Source: Polytrichum commune (lineage: Eukaryota > Streptophyta > Polytrichopsida > Polytrichales > Polytrichaceae). Taken from it: a DNA stretch of 64,000 bases. Within the stretch, counting starts at the first letter, position 1. Each line of letters opens with the position of its first letter. The notes under the pieces are model-generated. The model saw nothing but the letters and a program-made list of their open reading frames with translations. It ran no database searches and was not told the origin of the DNA. The stretch is from assembly GCA_950295325.1 (NCBI GenBank), contig OX485807.1:32511440-32575439 (forward strand), given 5' to 3'. Below are positions 1 through 12,615 of the stretch, in pieces. Position numbers and translations under genes: made by a program.

Positions 1-49
1 CCATTATCGCACGTGGTTACAAAATGTAAGGGGGTGTGACCCCCCCGTG

Positions 50-215
50 GGATAGCGAGAAGCAAATAAGACTCTATGGATCAGGTAGGAGCCACATATA
101 TCAAGGAAGAAGATAATGCACATATAAGAAATAGTATAAAATTGTGATCTCAAAGAAACAAACTTCTCTCTTTAAAAAAAATGAAGGTCTAGAAAATGAG
201 AAACTAGAAACATAC

Positions 216-252
<37 letters not shown>

Positions 253-1017
253 GGTAGTCAAAAACAAGAAGAGCATGAAGGTCTCATAAGAGAGGATAAA
301 CAATGAAGAAGTAGAGCAAAGCTTGGGTGTGCCGATTACAAAAATGAAGAGAACCAAGGCCTAACCCTATGAGTAGTTTATGTGGGATATGAAGGGGCAA
401 GGATGAGGAGGGTCCCACATGAACGCAAGTTGGCAAAATTACAAAGTCAACAATCTAGTGTGCTAGCTTAGGGTTTCTTAGAATTTGACAATATGCATGT
501 AATATTATCTTGCCTAAGACACAATATTATCTTATTATTTATTGCTTAAGTTGCTTGTGATCAAATTGGCATTATCATTGATGAGATGAAAGCAAATGAA
601 GATTGCTCTAGCTATGAGAATACTTGAAGGCCACAAATCCCCGGCCCATAACATTACTCAATTGCCCTTACTTTAGGTTCAATCTAAAGCAGTGGGATTC
701 CAACATCTAAAGCTTTAGTCTCGAATCTATGTTGGACCCATGAACACAGCTCATCAACTAAGTCATGTTGTGCCGCCTCTCACTAGCATCTCTCTAACAT
801 TGTTCTCTGCATTCGAGATAAGCTTCCAAAGCACCTCTCTTATTTTGTATGAATTGTTGGTGTTGTATGGCTGCTGGATGCTCAATTAGCCAACTTACTC
901 TTCGGTTGCTTGAATCAAGATTGCAAGATCACAGTAACCACGTTTCACTTGCAGGTTTGCCCGTGCTGCTTCAATCTTCCAAACGATGAATTGTGGTCCC
1001 TTCTCATTTACTACACT
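50..1017 (-). repeat. Inverted paralogue of 8303-9785
   Basis: This stretch reads as the reverse complement of 8303-9785 and of the matching part of 38430-39430, without the MITE that sits in the 8.7-9.2 kb copy. Examples are the segment ending in ACTACACT near 1016 and the GAGAAGCAAATAAG stretch near 58. It contains no gene. A run of about twelve GAT triplets lies at 216-252, where the other copies have only a few ATC triplets. Homology stops at about 1017, which marks a rearrangement breakpoint. Confidence 0.8.
216..252. repeat. (GAT)n microsatellite
   Basis: About twelve perfect GAT triplets. Paralogous positions near 9600, 3030 and 39240 show shorter ATC/TTC runs, so this copy has expanded. 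The antisense frame gives a false poly-histidine reading frame. Confidence 0.9.
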
Positions 1018-2736
1018 GATTGTCCCGTTTAGTGAGCTAATCGTGCATGTGGGAAATTAGTGAAGGTGACACTAAATTTCTTTGCACTATAAAATTAGTG
1101 CCACCAGAAGATCTAGGATATCGGGAGCTAAAAGTAATATAGTGCCAAAAACTCTCAATGAAAGTTTCTTTAGTTGTTTAGTGTTAAGAGATGCCTTAAG
1201 CGTGAGTGGTGTTGATTGAAAAGAAGAAGTCTCTTCCAACTCATCAAAACATATTATGCACTCTACAAACACCTTAGAGCAAGTACAAATTAGCTGGGAA
1301 TTTATGGTAAATGATCATGTATTTATAAATTTAGTATCACTTAGTAAAAAATTCATCCCTCACTAATTTTGAGATTTGGCAAAATAGTGCGAGCTTGAAG
1401 ATTTAGTACCACATGCACTAAATAGTCATATAGTTCCCCTCCCAATTATGTGGACAACTGAGCCTAGGACAGGTGTCACATATTCTAGATGGAGTCCAAT
1501 CTCTTCTAAACACATGTTAGTTATGGCATCCATTCTTGGAGCCACACTTGAGCACATGCCCCTCAAAATTAGGTATCCGATGAAGACTAGTAACCATATT
1601 AGGCACATCTACCTTAGGACTTGTGGAGGAGATTATGCTTTCAAAGTTGCAATTGTAGAGTACACTAATTATCCCATTTAGTGTGTGATACTATCTGAAA
1701 TTACGCAATGCAATAACATCTTACTTAGGAGTTCAATTTTTACCAACAAAAGTTCAATAGTTTATTCGGACAGTATAGGCCACAAATGACTTTACTTGGT
1801 AAAATATTACATTATCATCAAATAGTTATAGCACTATGTAACTTTGAATAGTGACAAACACTAAATTGGATTAACAGTGTACACCGTTTGGTATTTAGTA
1901 TACACATAGCATTTACGAAGGGCCTCAACTAGATGCCTAGAGGTTTCTGAGCGTCACGTATGGTAATTGCGAATATGACACTATTTGTCAATATATAAGT
2001 AATATCCTAAGTGAAAAATATTTACATTATGACATATACAGTAGCGCATTGAGATACTCGAGATGATAGGTCTTCGTTTTAGTATGCAAAGGAAGGAATT
2101 ATTATTGAGCATACTAATGGCATGTGTCATGTATTTAAATTTTAGTATCCAAGAGGAAGATTTTCTTGAGGATACCAATGCCAAGTGTCATATGTATACA
2201 CTTAGGTCATTTTGTAGGCCACTGTCTAACATAGGCATACACCTCATATCACTATGAAACATACTCATACCAAGAAATTAGTAAGAGCATGTTCACATAT
2301 TATCAATACATGGCCCCACAATGGGACAATGCCAAGTTTAGCACGGGAGCTAGAGCCACACGTCAAGCCCAACGGCTTTTGTAATGTTGGCGAGGTCCAG
2401 AATGCTCTCCCAAGCTGGAATAGCTTGGGTCTATTGCAGCCCAACTTTCAACTCCTCCATAAGAGAATCACCTATCAATACCTCATAATCTCTCACCAAA
2501 GAGAACCTCAACTATTTCTATGTAAAGCCTTGTGTATTGTACAATATAAGATTGATCTCAAGACCGACATGTTATGAAGCTCATATAGAGTCAATGTGTG
2601 GGACATATGATGAGACTACTCCCCTCTAAAATAATGTTACCCCAATTTAGCACCCCTTTGTGTTTGTATATGGTGTACAACTTGAGAACATGCCCTAAGC
2701 GCATTTGAGTACCAAGTGTCAAGAGCTAACACACAT
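1018..2736. other. No gene recognised; AT-rich intergenic DNA
   Basis: I see short open frames only, none longer than about 107 codons, with no recognisable protein motif. The text is rich in GTGACAC/CACTAAAT words, like 13.9-14.5 kb and 22.2-22.3 kb, which suggests old decayed repeats. The frame at 2254-2577 (plus) has no paralogue that keeps it open and is not called. Confidence 0.5.
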
Positions 2737-2984
2737 GATGAAGTTGTTGATCACTAGTGTAACCCAAGATACGCCTCAAAATAGGGTAAGTGACACTATT
2801 ACGCATGTGACACAAATTAACATAAAGTGTAAACCATCCTAGCATCTATTTCATCACGTTCCTTCATGTGTTGCTTCATAAATGCAGGATCGTGCAGACA
2901 AGTGATGATCTAGATGCTTTTTTTTCTTTTTTTTCTTTTTTTGTATTCTAAAACACAAGAGACACTTGACCACCTAGCTAGTTC
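2737..2984 (+). repeat. Direct paralogue of 22620-22861
   Basis: About 245 bp, from the GATGAAGTTGTTGATCACT region to the ACCACCTAGCTAGT region, is nearly identical to 22620-22861. Both copies end at the same AGCTAG word. After it, this copy continues into the 2985-3370 repeat and the other runs into a SINE-like sequence. No coding potential is seen. Confidence 0.8.
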
Positions 2985-3370
2985 ATGCTCTTCTTATTTT
3001 TGAGGACACATCATCTTTGAGATCTTCTTCTTCTTCTTCATCATCATCAACATTGTATGTGTTTAGTTTCTCATTTTCTAGACCTTCATTTATTTTTGGA
3101 GAGAATTTTATTGCTTCGAGATCACAATTTTATACTATTTATCATATGTGCATTAACTTCTTCTTTGACATATGTGTCTCCTTCTTGATCCATGAAATCT
3201 TATTTGCTTCTCGTCATCCTTAAAATTACATTTCTTCCCTTAGTTTTTGAAAAGGAATTATTTCAATAATATTGGTAACACATTCTTCATTAAGATCGCA
3301 TTGATCATTGTGTTCTTTGATATCACTTCTATTCTATTGCGACTTTTACATTGGATGGATGAGAGGTACA
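2985..3370 (+). repeat. Direct paralogue of 9548-9935 and 39178-39579
   Basis: Starts at TTCATGCTCTTC and ends at GGTACACTCACATGC. The end matters because it is an empty version of the site that holds the hAT-type MITE at 39580-40731. The open frames here are short, Ser-rich and come from TCT/TCA triplets. Confidence 0.8.
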
Positions 3371-4015
3371 CTCACATGCAATAATTCCCTCTCTCCAAAG
3401 TCCCAGGTTGATAATCCAAACTTGGAAGGCGGGAGGGCGGTCAAATTAACTTCGCTTATGTAAGGAGTGTGCAAGGAGGATTTTGGACATAATCAATCAA
3501 TATCCTAGTGTTTCCAAGTCCAACCAATTACATGTTGACATCTTTCGGTATTTCATTATGAATTTGAGGTGTATTCGATAGATTCCTCTAATATGATCGG
3601 TAATCTTCTTGACGTCTTGAACTTCAACCAGTTCATCCGTAACTACACAAAATTTTTATGTTAGAGTGGGTCACCATTGGGAGTCATCTGTTGCTATGAC
3701 TTTTTAACTCAAGCTACATAAATAGTTAATATGCGCATCAAAGAGCATGATATAAGTTACTTGGTAAAGAAAACGATAATGCGAGGAAGAAGTTATAGCA
3801 ACACGTAACTTCAAATGGTAAGCCACACTAATAGGACAATGCTGTGTACATAGTAAGAAGGGTGAAGACCTAGGGAGCGAAATGATGAGAAGCCAGGATG
3901 CCCGGAGCTTGGGAGGCATTATAGAAAGGCAGGAGGCAAAGTATAAGCTTACATAGCCACAGTAATAAACAAAGCAAGTTAAAGGCAGGCAGGCGCCCCC
4001 ATGTGAGAGAGAGAG
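3371..4015. other. No gene recognised
   Basis: Intergenic DNA. The part at about 3488-3660 is a diverged relative of 15668-15845 and 48240-48415 (words such as TCCTAGTGTTT, GTCTTGAACTTCA and CAGTTCATCC). Nothing else is supported. Confidence 0.5.
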
Positions 4016-4563
4016 AGATGCATATTGCACAGTAGGGCACATTGAAGATTCTCTTTCTCTTCACGTGATCATATATGCCCTCCCAATAATGTTAACCATC
4101 AGACCTTGTATGATTAATATGTATACTTTGAGCACATAGTGACACGTGTCTTTTTGGTGTCTGTTCTTAACTACAAGTCACGTCATGTATGCCACTCAAA
4201 TATCAAGGTAGACATATGTTTATACATGTTTTTTGCGCCATGTGTTTGATTAAGGAGAGTGACCATAATAGGCACATACTTTAGGAGCTAAGATAGGCAA
4301 GTCTATTATGGTTACCTCCAAAAAGCTTGATTTTTTCTAATGTGCAATAAATGCCAAGAAAGAATATCTAGTCGACGAATAAATCTAGTACGTATCTAAT
4401 GCCATAAGATTGAAATTAAGCTGACTAAATCTCAATTCACGATAATTTTCCAAAGAACGTATATGTGATCTTCTTAAGTGATTACATTGGTGTGCCTAGA
4501 ATAGCTAAAGCTAAGTGGGTGTCGAGCTATTTACTTTTTTGGCTAACATAAACAATAAGTTGT

Positions 4564-6069
4564 TGTGAGCCCAAAAGCATGTGCCACATGGGTGTTAAGT
4601 TTAGAATAGAGTAAGGGTTGAGTTTGGTTTTAATATTATTATATCAAAACATAAAAAGAGTGAAGCTTAGTATTTTATTAGAATTAAGTTAGGAAGGGGA
4701 CATTAGTTCTTGTGCCGTAGAGGGATAAACAAAAACTAGGGGGTACTTAGGATTTTATTAGGGAGGTTGAATTGTTTACGACCAATGCTTGTAGAGCCAT
4801 TAGTTAAATTGACCAAGGAAGGAAGGCGAACCGTTTGAATTAGGCAGGGGATTCCAAACAACCTAGAGAATCTCGGATCCAGGCCCTCGGAGGGGGCAGT
4901 TGGGCTTCAGGCTGCTGGGCTCCGTTAGCTGCTAGGGGGTTGCTGGGCGGTGGATATGCGGCTGGGAGGATGGACGAGGAGGCTGCGAACGAGCTCAGGG
5001 AAATAGCTCGCCGAAGGAGGATGGGCTGGTAAGGATTCAGAGGGTAGGCAGGCTGAGGTACTGGAGCAGCAAGGGATTGAATGGTTGAATGGACAGAGGC
5101 GGGGGAGCAAGGCTCAAAAACTCGGGAAGGAAAATTGGTTCGGCACTTTGCTTACTAGGTTGAATCTGTAGGTAGGGGTGGAGGCCGCATTGCGACCACA
5201 ATCAGCTCATGGATTGGAAGGAGGACGGATGGAATGCCACCATTGTAGCATTGGGAGTCACATGTGAAATTGGCTGAACAAGGCATGTCGAATTTGAAAC
5301 TGAGCTGAGCATACTTGGAGTAATGGATCAGAGGTTCTGGTCGCACTCAGAATCAGCTGGGCAGGGTCAGGATTGTCCCTCGAAGGAGGATGCGGAGAGA
5401 TTCAGCGAGTCAAGGTTGTGCGCCAGTGCGGTGGAGCAAGGGGGTGTGCTAGCTGAAGGTGTTATCAAGTGCGTCTGAGGAAGCAGTCAGCAAGGCAGCT
5501 GGGTGCCGAGCTACCTTCGCTGGGTAGGGCAGAAGGAGCTGAAGGTGGACAACATCGGGAGGAGCGAAGACTAAGTTGCTGGTCTAACCGACCCTGTGAC
5601 GGGCGGTGATGGGCACTTCGGGGAGAAGGACAGCGTAGATTCTAGGAGGACTAAGGAGGACTGAGGCGTAATGTTGGTGTTGTTAGGGGATTGATAGATG
5701 GTATGCATTAGTTGAAGTAAGTAGGAGGGGGATTAGGCTAGGGTAAATAGGGGGTTAGGGAGGATCGGAGACATTAGCCTTGAGGGAAGTGGAGTTCTTA
5801 ATTGAAACCCATTAGACTTCATTGATTAACATACCGTATGACTCGGTTGTTAGGAGGTGGAAGAGGGTAATTTAGTGGGAAAGGGAAATTAGATAGTAAG
5901 AGCATTTCTTAAATGCTTGTATCTTGTTTTATTGAATCAAATTGGGGGATTGTGGAACACTGGAGGGATCCTTACACATGTCAAAGCATGTTGAACATCG
6001 AGCAGTAAGTGTTGGCTACAAACTTCCACTTAGACTACAACGCATAAGGGTGGGGGTTTGTGGCTGACA
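4564..6069 (+). mobile_element. Solo LTR, family copy F (oldest subfamily)
   Basis: Begins TGTGAGCCCAAAA and ends TGGCTGACA. It is flanked by the 5-bp duplication GTTGT (4559-4563 and 6070-6074). The paralogous loci near 36007, 12023 and 43463 carry the uninterrupted site. The 3' end (CGCATAAGGGTGGGGG..) is a diverged form of the CGCTTAAGGGTGGGCGG..TTTGGCCTCACA end of the other five copies. The interior at about 4870-5660 is unusually GC-rich, in the position where relatives carry minisatellites. A TTATTGAATCAA stretch near 5930 corresponds to the presumed polyadenylation region. No integrase, reverse transcriptase or second LTR is present, so I call a solo LTR; a non-autonomous LTR-like element is the alternative. 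Confidence 0.8.
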
Positions 6070-6558
6070 GTTGTTGTAATAATCCTTAGAATATTATTGA
6101 AAATGAATATTTTAGGAAGACATTGAACCATTTTGCTCCCAAAGTAGGTGTTTGAATAGGCCGGTGTTTCAATAAGACATGTCTACTTTAAGAGCTTTTA
6201 TTTCTCTATTGAAGATGTGTGGACCATATTAGAATGAACCCCTGTAAATTAGAGAGGTAAACTTTGAAGTTTTTGGAACTTGTCTAGTGATCTTTAAGAG
6301 AGATTCTTGTGGAACATCATGGCTTATAGTTTCTATTTATATTTTACCTTGAAATGGCTAACTAATCCAATATAATTCCCAAAGCAAAAAATTAGGTTGA
6401 GCCACAATATATGTCTAGAAGTCAAAGTTGTAAATTACAAAGAATGCTTCAAAATTAACATGCCCCCCCCCCCTAATTATGCATTTTGGCACTTGTAGAA
6501 GCAATGTCATATATTGTGCATAATCCTAATGGGATTTCATGGTTTCTTGTAGAGGAGG

Positions 6559-6942
6559 TTGTTGGCTCAAGATCAAACTACCTCCTGCGCCGACATGATT
6601 CAAATCGTGAAGATTGCACAAGCTCTCACAACATTATTTGGAGAGTTACGAGATGGGAGGAACCCCATTACTACGGGTGCTCACAAAGTAAAGGATGTTG
6701 TTGCAAAAGGGAACCACTTATTGCAGGTGGCCAATCTAATTGAAAACGCCACCCCAAATACTCCACATTCCCTACCATCAATTGGTATTGGTCATGACGT
6801 CATGAATCCCATGTTGTATCATGAGTCCTTGGAAGTCGTGGCCAAAGCCCTTCAACAAAATTCCCTCAGCAAGGAAAACATGTCTCAGCTCGTTCATTTC
6901 TTACATCTTTTGGGAGGCGACTTGTTGGACATTACAACATGA
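6559..6942 (+). CDS. Conserved unknown reading frame, repeat copy 1
   Basis: Function unknown. The frame encodes a roughly 115-residue core running from an MIQIVKIAQ segment to GGDLLDITT and a TGA stop. It is rich in helix-formers and has a KVKD..AKGN.LLQ stretch and an ENMSQLVHFLHLLGG C-terminus. The same frame is open, without insertions or deletions, in four other places (12616, 36575, 45211, 50242), while the flanks differ by many indels. A pyrimidine-rich TTTCTTGTAG before AGG (near 6545-6556) could be a 3' splice site, so this may be a last exon. I do not recognise the family; capture of a gene fragment by a mobile repeat is possible. Whether it is expressed cannot be judged. Confidence 0.35.
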   Translation: MLAQDQTTSCADMIQIVKIAQALTTLFGELRDGRNPITTGAHKVKDVVAKGNHLLQVANLIENATPNTPHSLPSIGIGHDVMNPMLYHESLEVVAKALQQNSLSKENMSQLVHFLHLLGGDLLDITT

Positions 6943-8664
6943 AGATGCGATAGGTTAGATATACCATAGTAGCTTGGGTATGGGCGCCCTATAGTGGTTT
7001 AGGTCCCCAGCTCTCAATATCAGGTTAGAAGCCTTGAACGAGTAAAATTATTTGGAATTGTTGTTTATATGTTGAAGCTTATTTTGTAGCTAAATGTGTG
7101 GTGAAAAGTGTAAGAACAAAGCTTGATTGTAAATCAAATGACAAATCAACAACCTGTGATTTGAGCTTGGATTAGCAAAGGCTAGGTTGCACACATCTAC
7201 TTCTATCTCTAAGGGGTTGTGTGTTGAAATAGTGTGGGGAGGAAAGAAAATAAAAGAAACGTTGATGTTCTTCAAATTGACGTGAATGTGAGCCCGTTTT
7301 CCTAAAAAAAATTCAACATGGAATGATTTATATGTATTTGTGGAAGGATTTGTTCATTGTCCATCACACACATATCATCTTTGACTGTATTATTAATGAT
7401 ATGAACAATCCATGTGTATTGATACATAGTTGTGGAGGTTTTAGTGCATCTTACAATTGATTGTCAATTTGAGCTCCATGCTTCAATATAAGAGACTAGA
7501 TGCTCAACAAGTAAAAAAAATGTAAGAAAATTGGTGTTCATGTTAGGGGCTCATACTCTCTTGGAGATTTGAAAAGAAAAAAAGAACACACACATACACA
7601 CATCGGATGGACAACAAAATCGGTTATCCAGCACATACTTCCCCTGTCCACCCGTCTGGGTATTGGATAAGGTTGAGGCACCTATAGTCGACCAAGTTAC
7701 ATGTGTGTGTTGTCAAAGTTAATGCCAAAATTTACGCACTGTTGAATTTTTGTTATTCCATTATGTCACATGCTACACTAATTCTCTATTATCATGCATC
7801 CATGTTTACAACTGCATACGTCTTTAATATCACGTCCACTTTGGTTGGCACAGGCATGATATTAGGAAGGTTAGAGTATACTTTTAAACAAATGCCAAAC
7901 TCTCTTATTATATGGGTTATAGATGCCTCAACCTTAAAATGAGCCGTCCTGGAGGTAATTGACCACACAATCTTGGTATAATTGCGTGGTTGGGAGGGTG
8001 TGGAATGATGCGTAGCTTGTCGCATAGATTCGCTAGAATCAAATTGAACGCAGGCTGAATTGCTTCGAGGATATGTCAGGGTCATAACATTTATGTTTGG
8101 AGCATAAAAGAGGACGCCAAGGAAATTCATTTCTTTCCACAAAATTCCATTGCTGCATTTCCTCTAGCTGGATTAAATCAGCCCTGATTCTGCCTGTTAT
8201 TTATATTTATGTGAGGGCATTGGCGCTTGATGTTAATATATGACTTGGTGTCACGGTTTGGGTTTGTGTCTTTGAGTGTAGGATTCTTGGGGAGGGATAT
8301 GCTGAGTGTAGTAAATGAGAAGGGACCACAATTCATCGTTTGGAAGATTGAAGCAGCACGGGCAAACCTGCAAGTGAAACGTGGTTACTGTGATCTTGCA
8401 ATCTTGATTCAAGCAACCGAAGAGTAAGTTGGCTAATTGAGCATCCAGCAGCCATACAACACCAACAATTCATACAAAATAAGAGAGGTGCTTTGGAAGC
8501 TTATCTCGAATGCAGAGAACAATGCTAGAGAGATGCTAGTGAGAGGCGGCACGACATGACTTAGTTGATGAGCTGTGTTCATGGGTCCAACATAGATTCG
8601 AGACTAAAACTTTAGATGTTGGAATCCCACTGCTTTAGATTGAACCTAAAGTAAGGGCAATTGA
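6943..8664 (+). repeat. Unit segment shared with 37037-38780 and 50671-51788
   Basis: Three direct copies are visible. No supported gene lies in this stretch. The frames at 7703-7942, 7792-8142 and 8227-8427 recur in the other copies with substitutions in all codon positions and have no recognisable domain. The CTGAATTGCTTCGAGG word at about 8055-8070 is the unoccupied version of the solo-LTR site at 51789-53351. Confidence 0.7.
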
Positions 8665-9161
8665 GGGGCGGTTTACACTATGGACCATGAAGTCGTCCCA
8701 CGGCCGTCTAAGCGATGTGATTGGACGTTGAAGTCGTCCCGGGACGACTTGGGTTTACACCAAGGAAAAAATGGCAAAGTGACCACGGAGGTTGAGGTCC
8801 ACAAATTTGTTTTTTTAAGCCTACTCTATCCACTGCCATGGTCCAACGGGTTTTCCGTTGGGACAAGCAAAAGAGGTGGTCTAGGAAAAATAGCAAGGGC
8901 CCATGCCATAAAAATGCCATTTTAATGATTTCTTTTGGATTTTTTTAATGATTTCTTTTCCAACTTAGTTAATGACTCCACTTTTTGGTGCATGGTCATT
9001 CTTCATGGTCCACATTCGGTTTACACCTAGTGAAGGGCCCACGAACCATGAAAACTAATATTTTAGTAACTCGGACCATGGAAGTCGTCCCATGAAGTCA
9101 TCCCACGCAAAATGGGCCTCTTACGTGGGACGACTTCATGGTCCATAGTGTAAACCGCCCC
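8665..9161. mobile_element. Short MITE, PIF/Harbinger-like
   Basis: A 497-bp insertion with long inverted ends, GGGGCGGTTTACACTATGG and its complement, flanked by the 3-bp duplication TGA (8662-8664, 9162-9164). The empty site ATTGAGTAATG is seen at about 38790. Subterminal copies of the CCATGAAGTCGTCCCA word occur inside in both orientations. There is no coding region. The 3-bp duplication is typical of PIF/Harbinger, though the termini are not diagnostic. A small related piece (GGACGACTTCATGG) lies at 34612-34625. Confidence 0.7.
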
Positions 9162-10390
9162 TGAGTAATGTTATGGGCCGGGGATTTGTGGCCTTCAAGT
9201 ATTCTCATAGCTAGAGCAATCTTCATTTGCTTTCATCTCATCAATGATAATGCCAATTTGATCACAAGCAACTTAAGCAGTATTAAATAATAAGATGCTA
9301 TCGTGTCTCGTGCAAGATAATATTACATGTATATTGGAAAATTGTAAAAATAACCTAAGTTAGCACACTAGGTTGATGACTTTGTAATTTTGCCAGCTTG
9401 CGTTCATGTGGGAACCTCCTCATCCTTGCCCCTTCATATGCCACATAAACAACTTATAGGGTTAGGCCTTGCTTCTCTTCTTCTTTGTAATCGGCACACC
9501 CAAGCTTTGCTCTACTTCGTCATTGTTTATCCTTTTTGATGAGACCTTCATGCTCTTCTTATTTTTGAGGACCCATCATCTTTGAGATCATCTTTGAGAT
9601 CTTCATCATCATCAACATTGTATGTGTCTAGTGTCTCATTTTCTAGACCTTCATTTTTTTTTAGAGAGAATTATACTGCTTCGAGATCACAATTTTATAC
9701 TATTTATCATATGTGCATTAACTTCTTCTTTGACATATGTGTCTCCTTCTTGATCCATGAAATCTTATTTGCTTCTCGTCATCCTTAAAATCAAATTTCT
9801 TCTCTTAGTTTTTGAAAAGGAATTATTTCAATAATATTGGTAACACATTCTTCATTAAGATCACATTGATCATTGTGTTCTTTGATATCACTTCTATTCT
9901 ATTGCGACTTTTATATTGGATGGATGAGACGTACACTCACATGCCTGCCAGCAGGAGGTATTTTAGGGATGGAGGTGATTGGGAAGGGGAGCAACTAGAG
10001 CGAGCAGCAGGGAACCAATCCCTGGGCCTCAATCCCTACCTTTCCGCATCAACCAGGAACTTGGCCCCACTGGATTCCCATGGTTTCATGTTCACTTTCA
10101 ACATGGGATTGCAGCCCTAACTCCAAATAAAGCCCCATGATACTCCTCTCTCCAAAAACTTGCCTCTCGCCAGCATCGCTCCCTGTCGTAAAGAGGCACC
10201 AGGCTGATCCGACCTTTGCCTTGGCGTTGATTCATTGCTGCTGTGTGGCTGCTGGATGCATGCTAAGCTTCTTACTCCATCCTCGGCTGCAATAATCAAG
10301 CTTGCAACATCACAGTAACCTCGTGTTCATTTGCAGGTTTTCCTCTGCTTCCGCTGCCGCTTCATTGCTCTTCCAACCAATTCCTTCTGG

Positions 10391-10980
10391 TCTAGTAGAT
10401 AGTTAATAGCATGAAAATTGGTCTAATAGATAGTTAATAGCATGAAGCTTGGTCTACTAGATAGTTAATAGCTTGAAAATTGGTCTAATAGATAGTTAAT
10501 AGCATGAAGCTTGGTCTACTAGATAGTTAATAGCTTGAAAATTGGTCTAATAGATAGTTAATAGCATGAAGCTTGGTCTACTAGATAGTTAATAGCATGA
10601 AAATTGGTCTAAAGGTAGTTAATAGCATGAAGCTTGGTCTACTAGATAGTTAATAGCATAAAGCTTGGTCTAATAGATACTTAGTAGCATGAAGCTTGGT
10701 CTATTAGATAGTTAATAGCATGAAAATTGGTCTAATAGATACTTAATAGCATGAAGCTTGGTCTACTAGATAGTTAATAGCTTGAAAATTGGTCTAATAG
10801 ATACTTAATAGCATGAAGCTTGGTCTAATAGATACTTAGTAGCATGAAGCTTGGTCTATTAGATACTTAGTAGCATGAAGCTTGGTCTAATAGATAGTTA
10901 ATAGCATGAAGCTTGGTCTAATAGATAGTTAATAGCATGAAGCTTGGTCTAATAGATACTAAATAGCATGAAGCATAGTT
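10391..10980 (+). repeat. 31-bp minisatellite, about 19 units
   Basis: Tandem units of the form TGGTCTAATAGATAGTTAAT plus AGCATGAAGCT, with two alternating variants (GAAGCT and GAAAAT). The paralogous positions at 34908-34940 and in each 358-bp unit at 41.1-42.5 kb carry a single unit, so this array expanded locally. It is non-coding, and no unique spacers lie between units. Confidence 0.9.
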
Positions 10981-12615
10981 GTAGAAATCTTCAATTCTCC
11001 CATTTACACTTCTTCCATCTCGGCACTTTGAATGCGTGGACTCAATGAACGACTCTGGAAGTGTTGATAGAGCTAGGTGCTTGAGCTTGTTGTCGACATC
11101 TGCAAATCTTCTCCCTGGTTTATGGTTATAACTGAGTAGGAACTGGTATTGGGTTCAAAATTCAATCCTCTCCCAAACTATGTGGATTATCCAGCTAATT
11201 CTGACAACTTTGCAATCTCTTTTAATGTGATATCTGACATGCTATTGGTTGGGGACTATTTTTTCGATGCCTTCTCATGTGTATTTATACCTGTACTTTT
11301 TGTATGTTTTAATGACTGAGAAGTTATCCCCCTGCCTATTTCTCCCGTTCGAATGGAACTTAGGTATGTGGTCCTCTTGTAGATTCCATATATATGTATA
11401 TATATATGCAACACTTAGATCGGCTTGAGAATAGTCTAATTCAGTTAGTACTTGCACAAGCCAAAGGGGAGCCAAATATTGCTATTTTAAGTTTCAGGTT
11501 GAAGTTGAGATGCATATTGCACAGTAGGGCAAATTGAAGATTCTCTTTCTCTTCACATGATCACGTATGCCCTCCCAATAATGTTAACCATTGGACCTTG
11601 TATGACTAATATGTATACTTTGAGCACATAGTGTCACGTGTCTTTTTGGTGTCCGTTCTTAACTACAAGTCACGTCATGTATGCCACTCAAATATCAAGG
11701 TAGACATATGTTTGTACACGTTTTTGCGCCATGTGTTTGATTAAGGAGAGTGACCATCAAAGGCACATACTTTAGGAGCAAGTCTATTATGGTTACTTCC
11801 AAAAAGCTTGACCTCTTCTAATGTGCAATAAATGTTTAGAAAAAAAATTCTGTCAAGGAGCAAATCTAGGACGAATCCAATGCCATAAGATTGACATTAA
11901 GGTGACTAAATCTCAATCGCAAAAAATTTATGCAATCTTCTTAAGTGATTACATTGGTGTGCCTAGATTAGCTAATCCTAAGTGAGTGTTGAGCTATTGA
12001 CGTTTTTGGCTAACATGAATAATAAGTTGTTGTATTAATCCTTGAGAAATATTTAAAATGAACATTTTAGGAAGACATTGAACCATTTTGCTCCCAAAAG
12101 TAGGTGTTTGAATAAGTTAGTGTTCAATAAGATATGTCTACTTTAAGAGCTTTATTTTTTGTATTGTTTGCCTTAAGTTTTGAATAATAATTCTAGATAC
12201 TTGAGCTAAGCATAATATGAATTTATTGGCTCAAACCTATGGAAGAGACGTAGGGGTGGTCTCTAAAATGTGCCAAACTTTGGCGACCACAACCAATGTG
12301 TTAGTAATGTGGATAGAAGATGTGTGGACCACATTAGAATGAATCCATGCAAATAAGAGAGGTAAATTGTGAAGTCTTTGGAAGTTATCAAGTAATCTTC
12401 AAGGGACATTGTTGTGGAACATCATAGCGTATATTTTTCATTTATAGTTTGCCTTGAAATGACTAAATAATCCAAGATAATTCCCAAAGCACACAATTAG
12501 GTTGAGCTACAACATATGTCTAGAAGTCAAAGTTGTAGATTACAAGGAATGCTTTAAAGTTAATATGGCCCCCGGTAATTATACATTTTAGCACTTGTAG
12601 AAGCATTGCCATACA

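Noticed and set aside
172-357. Poly-histidine minus-strand frame
   Set aside because: It is the antisense of the (GAT)n microsatellite; paralogous copies do not keep it.
10391-10980. CRISPR-like regular array
   Set aside because: Units are directly adjacent with no unique spacers, and the context is a plant-like repeat; it is a minisatellite.
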